The translations under genes and the position numbers were made by a program. Below, piece after piece: positions 6,778-16,100 of a DNA stretch of 22,092 bases (its first letter is position 1; every line of letters starts with the position of its first letter). The notes below the pieces were generated by a model that made no database searches, had not been told where the DNA came from, and worked only from the letters and a program-made list of their open reading frames with translations. The stretch comes from a virus, in IMG/VR virus record IMGVR_UViG_3300001533_001499, positions 1-22,092 of that record; one strand, written 5' to 3'.

Positions 6778-7953
6778 TTACTCACTTTTTCTTGTTTTCT
6801 TATTTAAAGCTAAATAAATTTTACGATCGTCTTTGATGACATTTAAAACCTTAACTGTTACATCATCACCAACTTTAAGATCCACATTATTTTTACTCAA
6901 ATAAGAGCTTTGGATCAATCCATTTGTTTCTTCATCTAATTTAACAAGAGCCCCAAAAGGTTTAATATCAATAACTTTACCTTTTACTATCTTATCTTTT
7001 CGAATGGTATCCCAAAGAGTTTGACGTAGTATTTGTGTTAGAATAATTTTCGATTTCTTAGGTATAATTTCTTTTATGTAGAAATTTATTATCATTCCTG
7101 GTTCAATTGTTTTCCATTTTTCTTTTTGCCATTCTTCTACAACATTATAACGATGAATCATACCTGTTAGACATTCCATGAATTCAATAAATACACCAAA
7201 AGGAGTAGTTCCAGTTACGAATCCTTCGTATATCTTTTTAGGATCTTTGTCGAATTCTTTTTTCAGATTGTTTATTGTATCTGGTATGAGACTCTGTAAG
7301 TATTTTCTACGACTAACAACATAAGCCCCTTTATCTTGTTGTAGAGTTTCTAACATTACATTTATTCTTTTACCAATTAATTCATCTTTTTGTTCATCCG
7401 TTAATTTATTTATACCAGCAAGTGTTGTTGGCATAAAGGCATCTACTGTTATATTATCCATTTCTATATCCAACATAAAACCAGCTGGTTTCATTTCAGT
7501 AACAAGTGCTGTTAGTGGTTCATCTTGATGAAAATAATCTTTTAGTTTATCAGATACATTCAAACGAATTATATCGGTTATTGATCCTTTTATGTAAAAA
7601 GGATTATCTGATATTTTGGTGATTATAACATCTATTTCATTACCAACTTTTAATTTATCTATAATTTTTGAATCCGATATTTTGTTTTCCACATAAACAA
7701 AATCTTTATTTCCGACATCTATTTTGATCTCCTTTTTATCAATAGAAAAAATTTCTCCTTTTATGATTTCATCCTTTTTGATTTCCCTAAAAGTTTCATC
7801 CTTTTTCAATATTTTTTTCAAAAGCAATTTATAATCATCATTAAGAGATGAAATTGAGTCGTCGCTTTTTATTTTAAGAATTTGATTATCGTTGGTTAGA
7901 GTTTCGAAAATATCTGGTAGTTGTCCAATATTTACGCCTTCAATTAATTTCAT
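6778..7953 (-). CDS. Protein with four S1 domains, ribosomal protein S1-like
   Basis: A 391-residue protein built largely of S1 (OB-fold) RNA-binding repeats, like a short ribosomal protein S1. I place repeats at about 61-128 (KDEIIKGEIFSID...), 145-218 (EPLTALVTEMKPAGFMLDI...), 239-309 (KIYEGFVTGTTPFGVFIEF...TGMIHRYNV) and 319-386 (DKIVKGKVIDIKPFGALVKLDEETNGLIQSS). The last two are the most canonical, with the G-x-V...PFGxxV/I...GLI/GMIH pattern. Residues 1-58 form a separate N-terminal segment that might contact the ribosome or polymerase. E. coli S1 has six repeats and about 557 residues, so this is shorter. Phage-encoded S1-like proteins are known. A role in favouring phage mRNAs that lack Shine-Dalgarno leaders is inference. 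Only a weak motif variant lies upstream. Confidence 0.88.
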   Translation of the reverse strand: MKLIEGVNIGQLPDIFETLTNDNQILKIKSDDSISSLNDDYKLLLKKILKKDETFREIKKDEIIKGEIFSIDKKEIKIDVGNKDFVYVENKISDSKIIDKLKVGNEIDVIITKISDNPFYIKGSITDIIRLNVSDKLKDYFHQDEPLTALVTEMKPAGFMLDIEMDNITVDAFMPTTLAGINKLTDEQKDELIGKRINVMLETLQQDKGAYVVSRRKYLQSLIPDTINNLKKEFDKDPKKIYEGFVTGTTPFGVFIEFMECLTGMIHRYNVVEEWQKEKWKTIEPGMIINFYIKEIIPKKSKIILTQILRQTLWDTIRKDKIVKGKVIDIKPFGALVKLDEETNGLIQSSYLSKNNVDLKVGDDVTVKVLNVIKDDRKIYLALNKKTRKSE

Positions 7954-8017
7954 ATTTTGTGTTTTTAAGAGTTAATATATCTATTTTGTAAAATGTAAAA
8001 AGTTTATTTTTCATAAA

Positions 8018-8046
8018 AAAAAAAATCCCAAAATGGGATTTTTTTT
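8018..8046 (-). terminator. Rho-independent terminator
   Basis: A-run plus ATCCCA (to 8030), loop AAA, then TGGGAT plus T-run (8034-8046), a perfect 13-bp stem. It overlaps the stop of the minus-strand gene at 8045 and so ends the 10877-8045 tail unit before the S1-domain gene. Confidence 0.88.
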
Positions 8047-8692
8047 AAGTTTGGGTGAACGTGCTATCTGGTCTATCACTTTCGAGAGTTCGATATCCTC
8101 GATCTCTTGGTATATCAAATATACTTTCTGGTTCATCAACGTGTTTTTCTCTTAATTCCCAAATAACATCTATGAAGTTATAACGGAATGTTATTGTAAA
8201 TTGTTTTTCTGATACATCTTGTTGTTGATAACTCATACGAAGTTCTGATAAAGTTTTCAATAATATTTCTTTAAACAAGACGGTATATATAACATCACCA
8301 GTTTTATCCAATACAAGTAGAGAAAAATAAGGTAAGTATGTTTTACGATTATTTTGATAGAATTCCATTAATATTTCCATCAACATAAAGTAGTTAATAT
8401 GAGAATCCACAGAACGAAATGTTATATCTAATTCTCTTTGATATTTATCAAAAATATTACCAGATTCTTTCCATTCGATTTCTTTTCCTTTCCAAAATGT
8501 TTGTTTAGGGGTATCTATAGATATACTCGGAAAAACAATTTCTTTGATTGTTGAATTAATAAAATCCAATACATTATCATAAGGCATATGATTATTATCA
8601 AGTATTCTTTGAAATTTACCAACTAATTTTTCATCTACAAAATCTGTTGGGAATTGAAAAATAAATTGATTATTTTGTGCATTTAATCTCAT
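8045..8692 (-). CDS. Probable tail or baseplate protein with a tube-like fold
   Basis: A 215-residue protein with no firm family. Its plan resembles that of the tail tube protein at 17118: an opening strand (NNQFIFQFPTDF), VLDFINSTIKEIVFPSISID near 42-60, a strand with ELDITFRSVDSHINYFMLMEILMEFYQ (89-114), then FSLLVLDKTGDVIYTVLFKEILLKTLSEL (123-152) and FTITFRYNFIDVIW (165-178). The tube protein has equivalents in NAISINLPDYP, DVTISFNLLKDDQHQMFVFRMLKDWY and ILVNVHDKDGVILRRVVYHNAV. A tube-initiator or other tube-fold baseplate protein is therefore plausible, by analogy with T4 gp48 and gp54. The charged tail (DIPRDRGYRTLESDRPDSTFTQT) looks flexible. It follows the 722-residue gene by 16 bases and is closed by a terminator. 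Confidence 0.6.
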   Translation of the reverse strand: MRLNAQNNQFIFQFPTDFVDEKLVGKFQRILDNNHMPYDNVLDFINSTIKEIVFPSISIDTPKQTFWKGKEIEWKESGNIFDKYQRELDITFRSVDSHINYFMLMEILMEFYQNNRKTYLPYFSLLVLDKTGDVIYTVLFKEILLKTLSELRMSYQQQDVSEKQFTITFRYNFIDVIWELREKHVDEPESIFDIPRDRGYRTLESDRPDSTFTQT

Positions 8693-8708
8693 CTATATTA
8701 TTTTATTT

Positions 8709-10877
8709 TTAACTAACTGAAGATGCGGTACCCCGATACTGCGTCAATGAAATACCACCATCCATCTCTCCTGAGTTTGAATCTTTAATTGTTAAATTGG
8801 GTGTTGTTGGTGTGGTTGTTCCCCAGCCAAGATTAAGTTTTAATTTAATAACATTATCAACATTTCCTATATCTTCTATACTTTTTATTTTATTCAAGTG
8901 AACCCTTTCTAGTACAATTGTATTATCATATTCATAATAAATTGTTAGACCAAGTGATGTTATTTGATTTTTAATTGCTGATATTTCGGTTGTTGAAAGG
9001 TTTTGGTTCATATAGACTATTAAGTTTCTATAATAATCTAATTCGTTTTGGTGTAAAACAGGTCTAATTGGTAGATTTTCTTCCTTGAATGCACTCTTTC
9101 TTTCAACTTTATCGTCAATTGCGTATCTTTTATCAACTCTCGATGCTGTTATATCTATACCGGATTTTAATCTAGGTATTCTTGTCTTTATTTCATTTTC
9201 AGGTAATCTTATTGTTGATGTTGCCAAATCTAAGAATTTAACATCTTCAAATATTTTTATTTTACCCGAGTAAAGTAGAGTTCTTGTATCATTTCCAACA
9301 ATTGTTATATAAAAATTATCAAAGTCATTTTCATACATTTGTTTTATAGATTTCATATCAGACTCTTTTACCTTAAATAAAACAGTTCCAAGTTTTATGT
9401 TGTTTTCATCACTCTCGTGAAATATTTCTTTTTCAATCATTTGTGTGTCTGATTTGAAGACAAGTGTTAATCTTGAATTTATAAGTATTTCAGACATATC
9501 ATAAGGTTCGGGTGTACTGCCTTCTTTCAATTGTCGAGCAATTCTGAATTTAATAACATTATCAAAAGGTGTTAATAATATAGTTAGAGTGCCCATAGTT
9601 TTATATTCATCTGCATCTACGGTGCTTCTTGAACTATTCAATAATATTTTATAGTTATTGATTAATATAGGATATGGTACTTTTGTAATACCATAACTAG
9701 TTGTCGCTTTTAAGTTTGGATTGCTTACATAATTCTCACCACGATAGTTATAAATTATTGGTTTATTAATTGTAGCAATATTTATACTTGATAATTTTTT
9801 ACCATACTTAAATAGATTTTCGCGAAGACCAAGTGATGTGGTTCTTATAATTGTGCTATTATCAACTAAATCTATTATTTGCATTTCAACATCAATTGCT
9901 GCTGTTGTATTTGAATATTTGAATATTGGACGATATTCAATTTTTTGAGCAAAATTCTCTGTTACATTAAATTTTATAGGAAAACCACTTTGAATATTCT
10001 CTTCATAAAGTGTTACAATATAGTCAATATTGATTTTTCTACCTTTTTCTTCCAAACTTCTAATAAAATTATCTAGATTTTCATTTGATTCATCATATAC
10101 ACCATATATTTCAAAGAAATCCCAATTCGTTGATTCTTCTATAACTACACCAAGTGATTGATATTCAGCTGTTTTTGAAATACTTGTTTCAAATGTATCT
10201 CCTAGATAGAAATAATACGTGTTCAGAACAAATTCTTTGCTCGTTATAAAAGAAAAATCTATGAATATGGGTGTTGATACACCAAGACCAACTTCATCAA
10301 AAGTTATATTTTCGTTTATACTATCTGCAATTGGACGATTTGCTGTACCACTAATTATTCTTTGTTCAGATACAGCATCAATTGATGGTATGGAGAATGT
10401 CAAATATTTACCCCATTCGCGTTCACCATAACGAAATGGTGGTTCTATTTGCATTAGATGCTGAATACCAGTATCGCTTTTATCATAATAATAATTTGCG
10501 AACCAGTACAATTTATCTGTGTCAAAATCATAACAATATATTTTCATCAAAAAACCAATATAATCATCAAAATCATAATTGAAAGGAAAATGTATATTTA
10601 CTTTATCATATTGAATTGGGGCTGTGAAATAATCCTGTGTTTTTAAGAAATTAAATTTACTTGTATCAACTTTTGTATATTTTTTCAAAACTGGATCAAC
10701 ATTAAATAATGTATAATCTATTATATTATTTAATGCTGATGATTTAGATACAAAGTTTCTTGATTGGTTTTGTAGATTTGTCCATATGGTATAATCTTCT
10801 GTTATATTTCCGTTATCATATATCCATTCGATTAATACATCCTCGTGTATATTGATGAATTTCCTATTGTTACTCAT
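8709..10877 (-). CDS. Large putative virion structural protein (tail or baseplate)
   Basis: A 722-residue protein that I cannot place in a named family. It is rich in Asn, Ile, Tyr and Thr and almost entirely beta-like, with many alternating strands (VNIHFPFNYDFDDYIGFLMKIY, VEMQIIDLVDNSTIIRTTSLG) and no catalytic motif, signal peptide or membrane helix, which fits a phage structural protein. Residues about 630-690 (NLSTTEISAIKNQITSLGLTIYYEYDNTIVLERVHLNKIKSIEDIGNVDNVIKLKL) form a compact alpha/beta module, like a small C-terminal domain. The last residues (YRGTASSVS) are encoded by a GC-rich palindromic patch. A motif copy lies 19 bases upstream, and the tube-fold gene follows 16 bases downstream, making one transcription unit. 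A wedge or fibre-attachment role is possible but unproven. Confidence 0.65.
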   Translation of the reverse strand: MSNNRKFINIHEDVLIEWIYDNGNITEDYTIWTNLQNQSRNFVSKSSALNNIIDYTLFNVDPVLKKYTKVDTSKFNFLKTQDYFTAPIQYDKVNIHFPFNYDFDDYIGFLMKIYCYDFDTDKLYWFANYYYDKSDTGIQHLMQIEPPFRYGEREWGKYLTFSIPSIDAVSEQRIISGTANRPIADSINENITFDEVGLGVSTPIFIDFSFITSKEFVLNTYYFYLGDTFETSISKTAEYQSLGVVIEESTNWDFFEIYGVYDESNENLDNFIRSLEEKGRKINIDYIVTLYEENIQSGFPIKFNVTENFAQKIEYRPIFKYSNTTAAIDVEMQIIDLVDNSTIIRTTSLGLRENLFKYGKKLSSINIATINKPIIYNYRGENYVSNPNLKATTSYGITKVPYPILINNYKILLNSSRSTVDADEYKTMGTLTILLTPFDNVIKFRIARQLKEGSTPEPYDMSEILINSRLTLVFKSDTQMIEKEIFHESDENNIKLGTVLFKVKESDMKSIKQMYENDFDNFYITIVGNDTRTLLYSGKIKIFEDVKFLDLATSTIRLPENEIKTRIPRLKSGIDITASRVDKRYAIDDKVERKSAFKEENLPIRPVLHQNELDYYRNLIVYMNQNLSTTEISAIKNQITSLGLTIYYEYDNTIVLERVHLNKIKSIEDIGNVDNVIKLKLNLGWGTTTPTTPNLTIKDSNSGEMDGGISLTQYRGTASSVS
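8722..8745. other. GC-rich imperfect palindrome at the 3' end of a gene
   Basis: GATGCGGTA (8722-8730) and TACTGCGTC (8737-8745) pair around CCCCGA, with two T-G type mismatches in nine positions. The patch is about 63% G+C in AT-rich surroundings and encodes the last residues of the 722-residue protein. It resembles the GC-rich palindromes at 5769 and 19141 in character, not in sequence. Confidence 0.5.
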
Positions 10878-10896
10878 TAAAGAATAATTATTTTTA

Positions 10897-10908
10897 TTTA
10901 TATATTAA
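10897..10908 (-). promoter_or_regulatory. Promoter-like motif upstream of the 722-residue protein
   Basis: An exact TTAATATATAAA on the minus strand, extended to TTTTAATATATAAATAAAA, 19 bases before the ATG at 10877. It would drive the two-gene tail unit 10877-8045. The TATAAATA inside it equals the T4 late-promoter core. Confidence 0.6.
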
Positions 10909-10930
10909 AAGTGGTCATTCAAAAACAAAA

Positions 10931-10959
10931 AAACACACTCCGTAAATCAGAGTGTGTTT
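10931..10959 (-). terminator. Rho-independent terminator after the lipoprotein gene
   Basis: AAACACACTC (10931-10940) pairs perfectly with GAGTGTGTTT (10950-10959) around a 9-base loop, with A/T runs on both outer sides. It lies just past the minus-strand lipoprotein stop at 10981 and before the promoter-like motif of the next unit. Confidence 0.88.
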
Positions 10960-10980
10960 TTAAAGTCTGTTTTTTTTCAT

Positions 10981-12096
10981 CTATCTTCTAGGACTTCTTG
11001 AAGAAGGACTCGATGTTCTTGATGGTGCTGAATTCCTTGAAGGGGTTGATGGTGAGTAATTCCTTGAAGGACTCGATGTTCTAGATGGAGCTGAATAATT
11101 CCTTGAAGGAGCTGATGGAGCTGAGTAATTCATTGAAGGACTCGATGTTCTAGATGGAGTAGAATAATTCCTTGAAGGACTCGATGTTCTAGATGGAGTA
11201 GAATAATTCCTTGAAGGATTTGATGGCGTAGAATAATTTCTTGAAGGACTTGATTGATTTCTAGGGGTTTTTCTAGGTACTGAATAAACAGATGGGTTGG
11301 TAGATTTTACTGGATTTGAATAAATTTTAGTTCTATTTGTTTCAGTTTGTGAAAAACGCGATTCTTTTGGTGAATTAGTATTTGATTTTCTATAAGTATC
11401 TTTTGACTTATTTGATGTATATCTTTTTTCTGGTGAAATATTTTGAGGTTTTGAATATCTCATTTCTTTTGTGGATCTTTCTTGTGAAAGATTATGTTGT
11501 TCACGAGAAATTGGATTTTCAATAGATTTAGAATTTTTTTCATTTGTTTTTATTGTAGATATACTTCTACTTCCACGGGAATTATCAGAGTTATATATGT
11601 TGTGATTAAATCCGTGTCTGTGTCCATAATAATTTCCATAATAATTATATGAATATGGTGGATTCCAATAATTATATGGGTAATACCAAGAATAATACCA
11701 CCCAAAATAATAAGGGTAATAATAATATGGATAATACCAATGGTAAGAATAATAATAAGGGTAATAATAATAAGGGTAATAATATGGATAATAATATGGA
11801 TAATAAAATCCAATGTAGAATGGGCTATAATAATCAAAATTAACATTTATATTCCACACAAATCTCTTTATCCTTGTCTGGTATTCATCATAGACATATT
11901 CATCATAATCGTAATATTCATAATTATCATTATAATTTATATCATTTGTCGATGTTGATGTGATAGTATCGCTTACAATTGTAGAATATTGTGATTTTTT
12001 ATAGTAAATACCATCTTGTTGTGACATTAATGCTCCCGTTGAACAAGATGTTAAAAATAAAGATACGATAAAACTAAATAATAGAAATTTTTTCAT
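10981..12096 (-). CDS. Tyr/Pro-rich lipoprotein with Ser-Pro-Arg repeats
   Basis: A 371-residue predicted lipoprotein. Residues 1-18 (MKKFLLFSFIVSLFLTSC) are a lipoprotein signal peptide: Lys-rich start, hydrophobic core and LTSC lipobox with Cys18 as the lipidation site. An acidic Tyr-rich part (55-75) leads to a dense Tyr/Pro segment at about 88-160 (repeats of YYPYY). Then come a basic Ser/Asn-rich linker and, from about 280, tandem SPSRNYSTPSRTS-type repeats ending SRSPRR. There is no enzymatic domain. Such proteins are more typical of Bacteroidota chromosomes, so it was probably gained from a host. A phage lipoprotein expressed in the envelope could alter the surface or block superinfection, but that is inference. 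It lies 32 bases downstream of the homing endonuclease, with no visible motif of its own, and is closed by a terminator. Confidence 0.8.
   Translation of the reverse strand: MKKFLLFSFIVSLFLTSCSTGALMSQQDGIYYKKSQYSTIVSDTITSTSTNDINYNDNYEYYDYDEYVYDEYQTRIKRFVWNINVNFDYYSPFYIGFYYPYYYPYYYPYYYYPYYYSYHWYYPYYYYPYYFGWYYSWYYPYNYWNPPYSYNYYGNYYGHRHGFNHNIYNSDNSRGSRSISTIKTNEKNSKSIENPISREQHNLSQERSTKEMRYSKPQNISPEKRYTSNKSKDTYRKSNTNSPKESRFSQTETNRTKIYSNPVKSTNPSVYSVPRKTPRNQSSPSRNYSTPSNPSRNYSTPSRTSSPSRNYSTPSRTSSPSMNYSAPSAPSRNYSAPSRTSSPSRNYSPSTPSRNSAPSRTSSPSSRSPRR
11131..11208 (-). repeat. 39-bp tandem repeat in the lipoprotein gene
   Basis: Bases 11131-11169 and 11170-11208 are almost identical 39-base units, each coding a 13-residue SPSRNYSTPSRTS-like block. 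More degenerate copies of 12 or 13 residues flank them from about 10990 to 11245. Near-identity suggests recent expansion or contraction by slippage. This is coding repeat, not CRISPR. Confidence 0.85.
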
Positions 12097-12128
12097 TTTA
12101 ATGATTTTTTTTATTAAAAATACAAATA

Positions 12129-13073
12129 TTATACCATATTGAGCTTTTCGATAATTAAATTGTAAATAAAGTTAAATAATTCATCTTTGTTCATATTTTT
12201 TATATCATTTTCCCATATTTGAATTAGTTTATAATTATTTGATTCAGCGTATTTTCTTTTTCTATTATCTTTTTCCCATACACTACTTATGGGTGTTCTT
12301 TTGAATGGATGATGAATTACATCATCTTCTTTATATAAAGATGGGTTAGAATGCCAATCATCACTATTTACATCAATTAAAAGATTCGTACCACCTATTC
12401 TAAAATCAAATTTTTTTTCCCCAATTCTGAAATTACTTATATAAGTGATATTTAATTTATCAAAACAAGATGATATTTTTTGTTCTAAAGATTCTTTTTT
12501 GTTCATTATTTCATTTTTCTGTTCATCATTCAATTCTTCCCAGTATTTTTTGTACCTCTTTAGAAATTCTTTTATTTCTTTTTCGAATAGGTCTTTTTCA
12601 TCGTATTTCTTTATCCTACCAAATTGTAATTCACCTCTTAACCAATCATAACTTTTTTTATTTTCAATTATTTCTGATATTAATTTTTTTGATTTATAGT
12701 GAGGACTTTTTTTTATTTTATTTATTTTCAATTTTGAAACATTATCAACTCCATATTTTTCTGAGCATGTCTTTTTATATTTTTTTATTGATGATTTTGT
12801 CTTTTTTCTAGTTCTTTTCTTAAATCCGAAATAATCTAATAAAAAAATAACATTTCGATAGCTTATACCATATTCATCTCTTAATTCTATTAGAGTTCTG
12901 GATTTTATGATGTACTCATCATATAGATTATTTTTATTGCTTATTAAAGGATAGTTGTGCTTGATATATTGAAACTTAGTTTCTATCCGATCGTTTAATT
13001 TATTTCTATTACATTTATATATATGATGACCATCTTTATTTTTTATTTTCCTTTTACAAAATGGACATTTCAT
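12129..13073 (-). CDS. Homing endonuclease with a Vsr-like (EDxHD) nuclease domain
   Basis: A 314-residue free-standing endonuclease. The N-terminus holds a likely zinc finger (C3, C6, H16 or H17, C21), followed by a helix-turn-helix-like segment (LIELRDEYGISYRNVIFLLDYFGF, 61-84) and EKYGVDNVSKL near 105-115, a motif I associate with phage homing endonucleases. The C-terminal domain resembles Vsr: KFDFRIGG (221-228) with D223, NLLIDVNSDDWH (230-241) with H241, WEKDNRKRKYAE (266-277) and YKLIQIWEND (281-290), matching the EDxHD pattern. It sits next to the tail sheath gene, a usual place for such elements. An exact promoter-like motif ends only 3 bases before its ATG, so its own mRNA start is unclear. 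DNA cleavage is predicted and the target site is not visible. Confidence 0.85.
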   Translation of the reverse strand: MKCPFCKRKIKNKDGHHIYKCNRNKLNDRIETKFQYIKHNYPLISNKNNLYDEYIIKSRTLIELRDEYGISYRNVIFLLDYFGFKKRTRKKTKSSIKKYKKTCSEKYGVDNVSKLKINKIKKSPHYKSKKLISEIIENKKSYDWLRGELQFGRIKKYDEKDLFEKEIKEFLKRYKKYWEELNDEQKNEIMNKKESLEQKISSCFDKLNITYISNFRIGEKKFDFRIGGTNLLIDVNSDDWHSNPSLYKEDDVIHHPFKRTPISSVWEKDNRKRKYAESNNYKLIQIWENDIKNMNKDELFNFIYNLIIEKLNMV

Positions 13074-13076
13074 ATG

Positions 13077-13088
13077 TTTATATATTAA
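13077..13088 (-). promoter_or_regulatory. Promoter-like motif abutting the homing endonuclease start
   Basis: An exact TTAATATATAAA on the minus strand, ending 3 bases before the ATG at 13073. If it is a -10-type element, the mRNA would start inside the gene, so translation from this promoter would be poor. It is the inverted partner of the sheath motif at 13153-13164. Confidence 0.45.
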
Positions 13089-13152
13089 TACTGATAAATT
13101 GGATTTTTCCTAATTTATCAGTCATTAATTTGAAAAAAATTAAAAAAATATT

Positions 13153-13164
13153 TTAATATATAAA
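13153..13164 (+). promoter_or_regulatory. Promoter-like motif upstream of the tail sheath gene
   Basis: An exact TTAATATATAAA, 27 bases before the sheath ATG at 13192. The leader between them is A-rich without a Shine-Dalgarno sequence. Sheath is a late, highly expressed gene, so this is one of the best-supported copies. Confidence 0.6.
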
Positions 13165-13191
13165 AATGAATTCAAAAAAAAATTATTCAAT

Positions 13192-16100
13192 ATGCCAATA
13201 GAAGATAAAAATTTAGGTAAATATAGAGTACCCGGAATTTATATCGAAGAAGTTGATCAGTCAGTAATCAATCTACCGATACAAGAGGTTTTAATTAATC
13301 TTGTTCCTGGTTTCTCTAGAAAAGGTCCATTTAACAACCCAACCAGGGTTAATAATATTTCAGAATTTGAAAGGATATTTGGATCTATTGACAAAGGATT
13401 GGAGACGAAAGGCTCTTATTTCCATAGAACAGTTGAAACAATGTTGGATCAAGGTCCAGTTTGGGCTTTGAATCTTTTGGCTACAGATCCAACAAGAGAT
13501 AAACTCGAGTGGAAATCAATCTCTTTGGCAACTCAATATGATAATGGTTCATTAATTTCTTCTCCATATGAAAGATTTTTCAATCGTCAAGATTTCTGGA
13601 TCAGAGACGATGATTCTTTTAATGATATTGTTATAGAAAATAACAATGGCGCGGAAGACGATGACCGATTATTACATATAACGAATATGTCTGATAAGGT
13701 GATAACGGTGTTTATGTTTAAGTCAGATGCCGCTGGATTTGATATATCAGCAGAACAATGGTATGGTGGTAGGAACAAGGTTCCTCTATTCATGAATTCA
13801 AAAGACATGATATCTGATTATCTAGTTAGTATATTAATTGTTTATGGTGATTGGTCAGATTACAAACAACTAAGTGGTGATGCTACATGGAGTGCATACT
13901 TCGGTGAAAGTGGTTTATATAAAACAAAAGTTGAAGATTTTGCAAATCATTATTTAGTAACAAGATTAGCTTATTACGATGCTTCTTTAATTCCTAATTT
14001 CAAGGACTTGAATAATCGTGATATGTATATAAAGAATATCATTAATAATGATACAGATAAAACTGGCTTGTTCTGTACATTCAATGAAGATATTCTTCTA
14101 AACGCGGATTCTTATCAAGGAAAAATTGATTTAATTGGTCAGACATTAGTTGGATTGGATGATGTTCCTGGTACACAACCAAAAACAACGATAGATTTCT
14201 TATCATATACAGATTCAATAAGTGAATCAGTTACATTTACAGAAAAAGGTCTTGATTCATCAGCCAATGTTTTTGGTAATTATGCAGCTGATATGACAAC
14301 AGCTTGGATATCTGGTAGAACAGCTGGTTATACAAACTGGTATACAAAGGATATAGCATCAACAGGATCATCCTCACTTTATACTGATTTAACATCTTGT
14401 GATGGAACAAATATCACACTTGCTTCTGTTACAGGATTAGATGTTGATGATGTGGTTTATTTCAGTAAGAATTTTGATACAATTGATAGAACAACTCCTT
14501 ATTATGTTAAAACTGTTGTTGGTAGTGATATCACAATATCAACAGAAAAAGGAGGACCACCATTAACAAGTATAAATACTGGTTCGACTACAGATATAGA
14601 TGTTTATAAAATATCGTATCAATTTGATGATAATGCATCGACAGGATTTTATAACATAGGTGGATATAGATATTATCTATCTGGTGAAACAGAAGCTTAT
14701 TTAGCTCCTTTTGTTATGACAAGTTCAGCACAAACTTATCAGAGATATGATGTTATATATTTAACCAGTACCGGTATCAGTAAGGTAACTGGAACACAGA
14801 CATTAACATCGGCATCAAAACCAAATTATCTTGTTAATAATAATAATTCAATAATCTTGGGTTATACATTAACATCATACGATGGAGCTGGTTCCTTTAC
14901 AATTAATTACACAGGGGTTACTGTTGATTCATCAGGTTATAAGAAGATTGATAGTAATTTCATATCTACTAACACAGGATCAACAACAACAGCGACATAT
15001 CTTGATATAATATTTGACGATACTTATGGTTCAAGTAGTGATTGGACAAATTATACAAAACTAAGAAGTCTAAAAATCTACGCTGAATTAGCAGCTAAAC
15101 TAGCCTTAGGTAAGGCTGTTGTAATAAATAAATCTAATGGATATAAATATGTAATTGAAACATACAGTTCTTATGATGCAACTGTAACAGAAAATGCAAG
15201 AATAAGAATTTATTTTGGATTAACTGATGATCCTTATGATTACATAGATACAGCAGATTTCATTCTTTATTATACAGATGATGAATTTCAAGTTGGTGAT
15301 GGTAGTGTTTCTCAGTTCACAACCACGTTAAAACCACAAATAGATGCAACCGAAGGTGTTATAGGTAAATATTCATCATTATATTTATCATATGTAAACG
15401 GTGTTATTAATAATGATGATTATTATTATGTTGATAATAATAGTGGTGACACCGCAGCTAGACAGTGGATAAGAATGTATCTTGATTCAAATAGAGATAT
15501 GGTTGTTAAATTCTTAAATCAATTAGATCCAGTGAATCTTACGACAATAGATCAATTTGATACTGGTTATGGTGGAGAATTGATCGTTCATTCAGAAAAA
15601 TCAAATTGGAAACAGACAGTAGAAATTGAAAATCCAAGTACGATAACTGATTCAACAAACACCACATCTATTTATGTTAAAAAGGATCGTTATTCAGAAA
15701 TAATAAAAGGAACATATCTAGAATCTTATTATGATACAAGTTATTATGATTATCCTGGAACAGGATATCTAAATGGTGAGATTCCAAGAAAATGGACAAG
15801 AATTCTTGATGTTAAGAATGATACAGTAGATACAACTCTTAAAATTCTTTACACAGATGCTCCTATTAAGATTTACACTCATAGTGATACATCTGGTACA
15901 ACAATAGAATACTTTACAACAAGTTACTACACAATTGATAATTACGTAAGTACTTACAAGGGTATAGCAATTAACCCATTCAAAGTACATGCTGATTCTA
16001 TTCCAAATAAAACAGAATCTCGCCAGGATAGTATTCTTGATGTTATTGCAAAAGGCACAAGACTTGCTCAAGGATTAACAAACAAAAATAGAATAACTTG

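Noticed and set aside
10990-11245. Regularly spaced repeats that could suggest CRISPR
   Set aside because: The period is 36-39 bases with no unique spacers, the units are multiples of three and code SPSR-type repeats in frame. They are coding tandem repeats.
11550-11958. Overlapping ORFs on both strands across the Tyr/Pro-rich region of the lipoprotein gene
   Set aside because: They are products of the low-complexity TAT/ATA-rich DNA (Ile- or Asn-only proteins). The minus-strand frame with signal peptide and lipobox is the gene.
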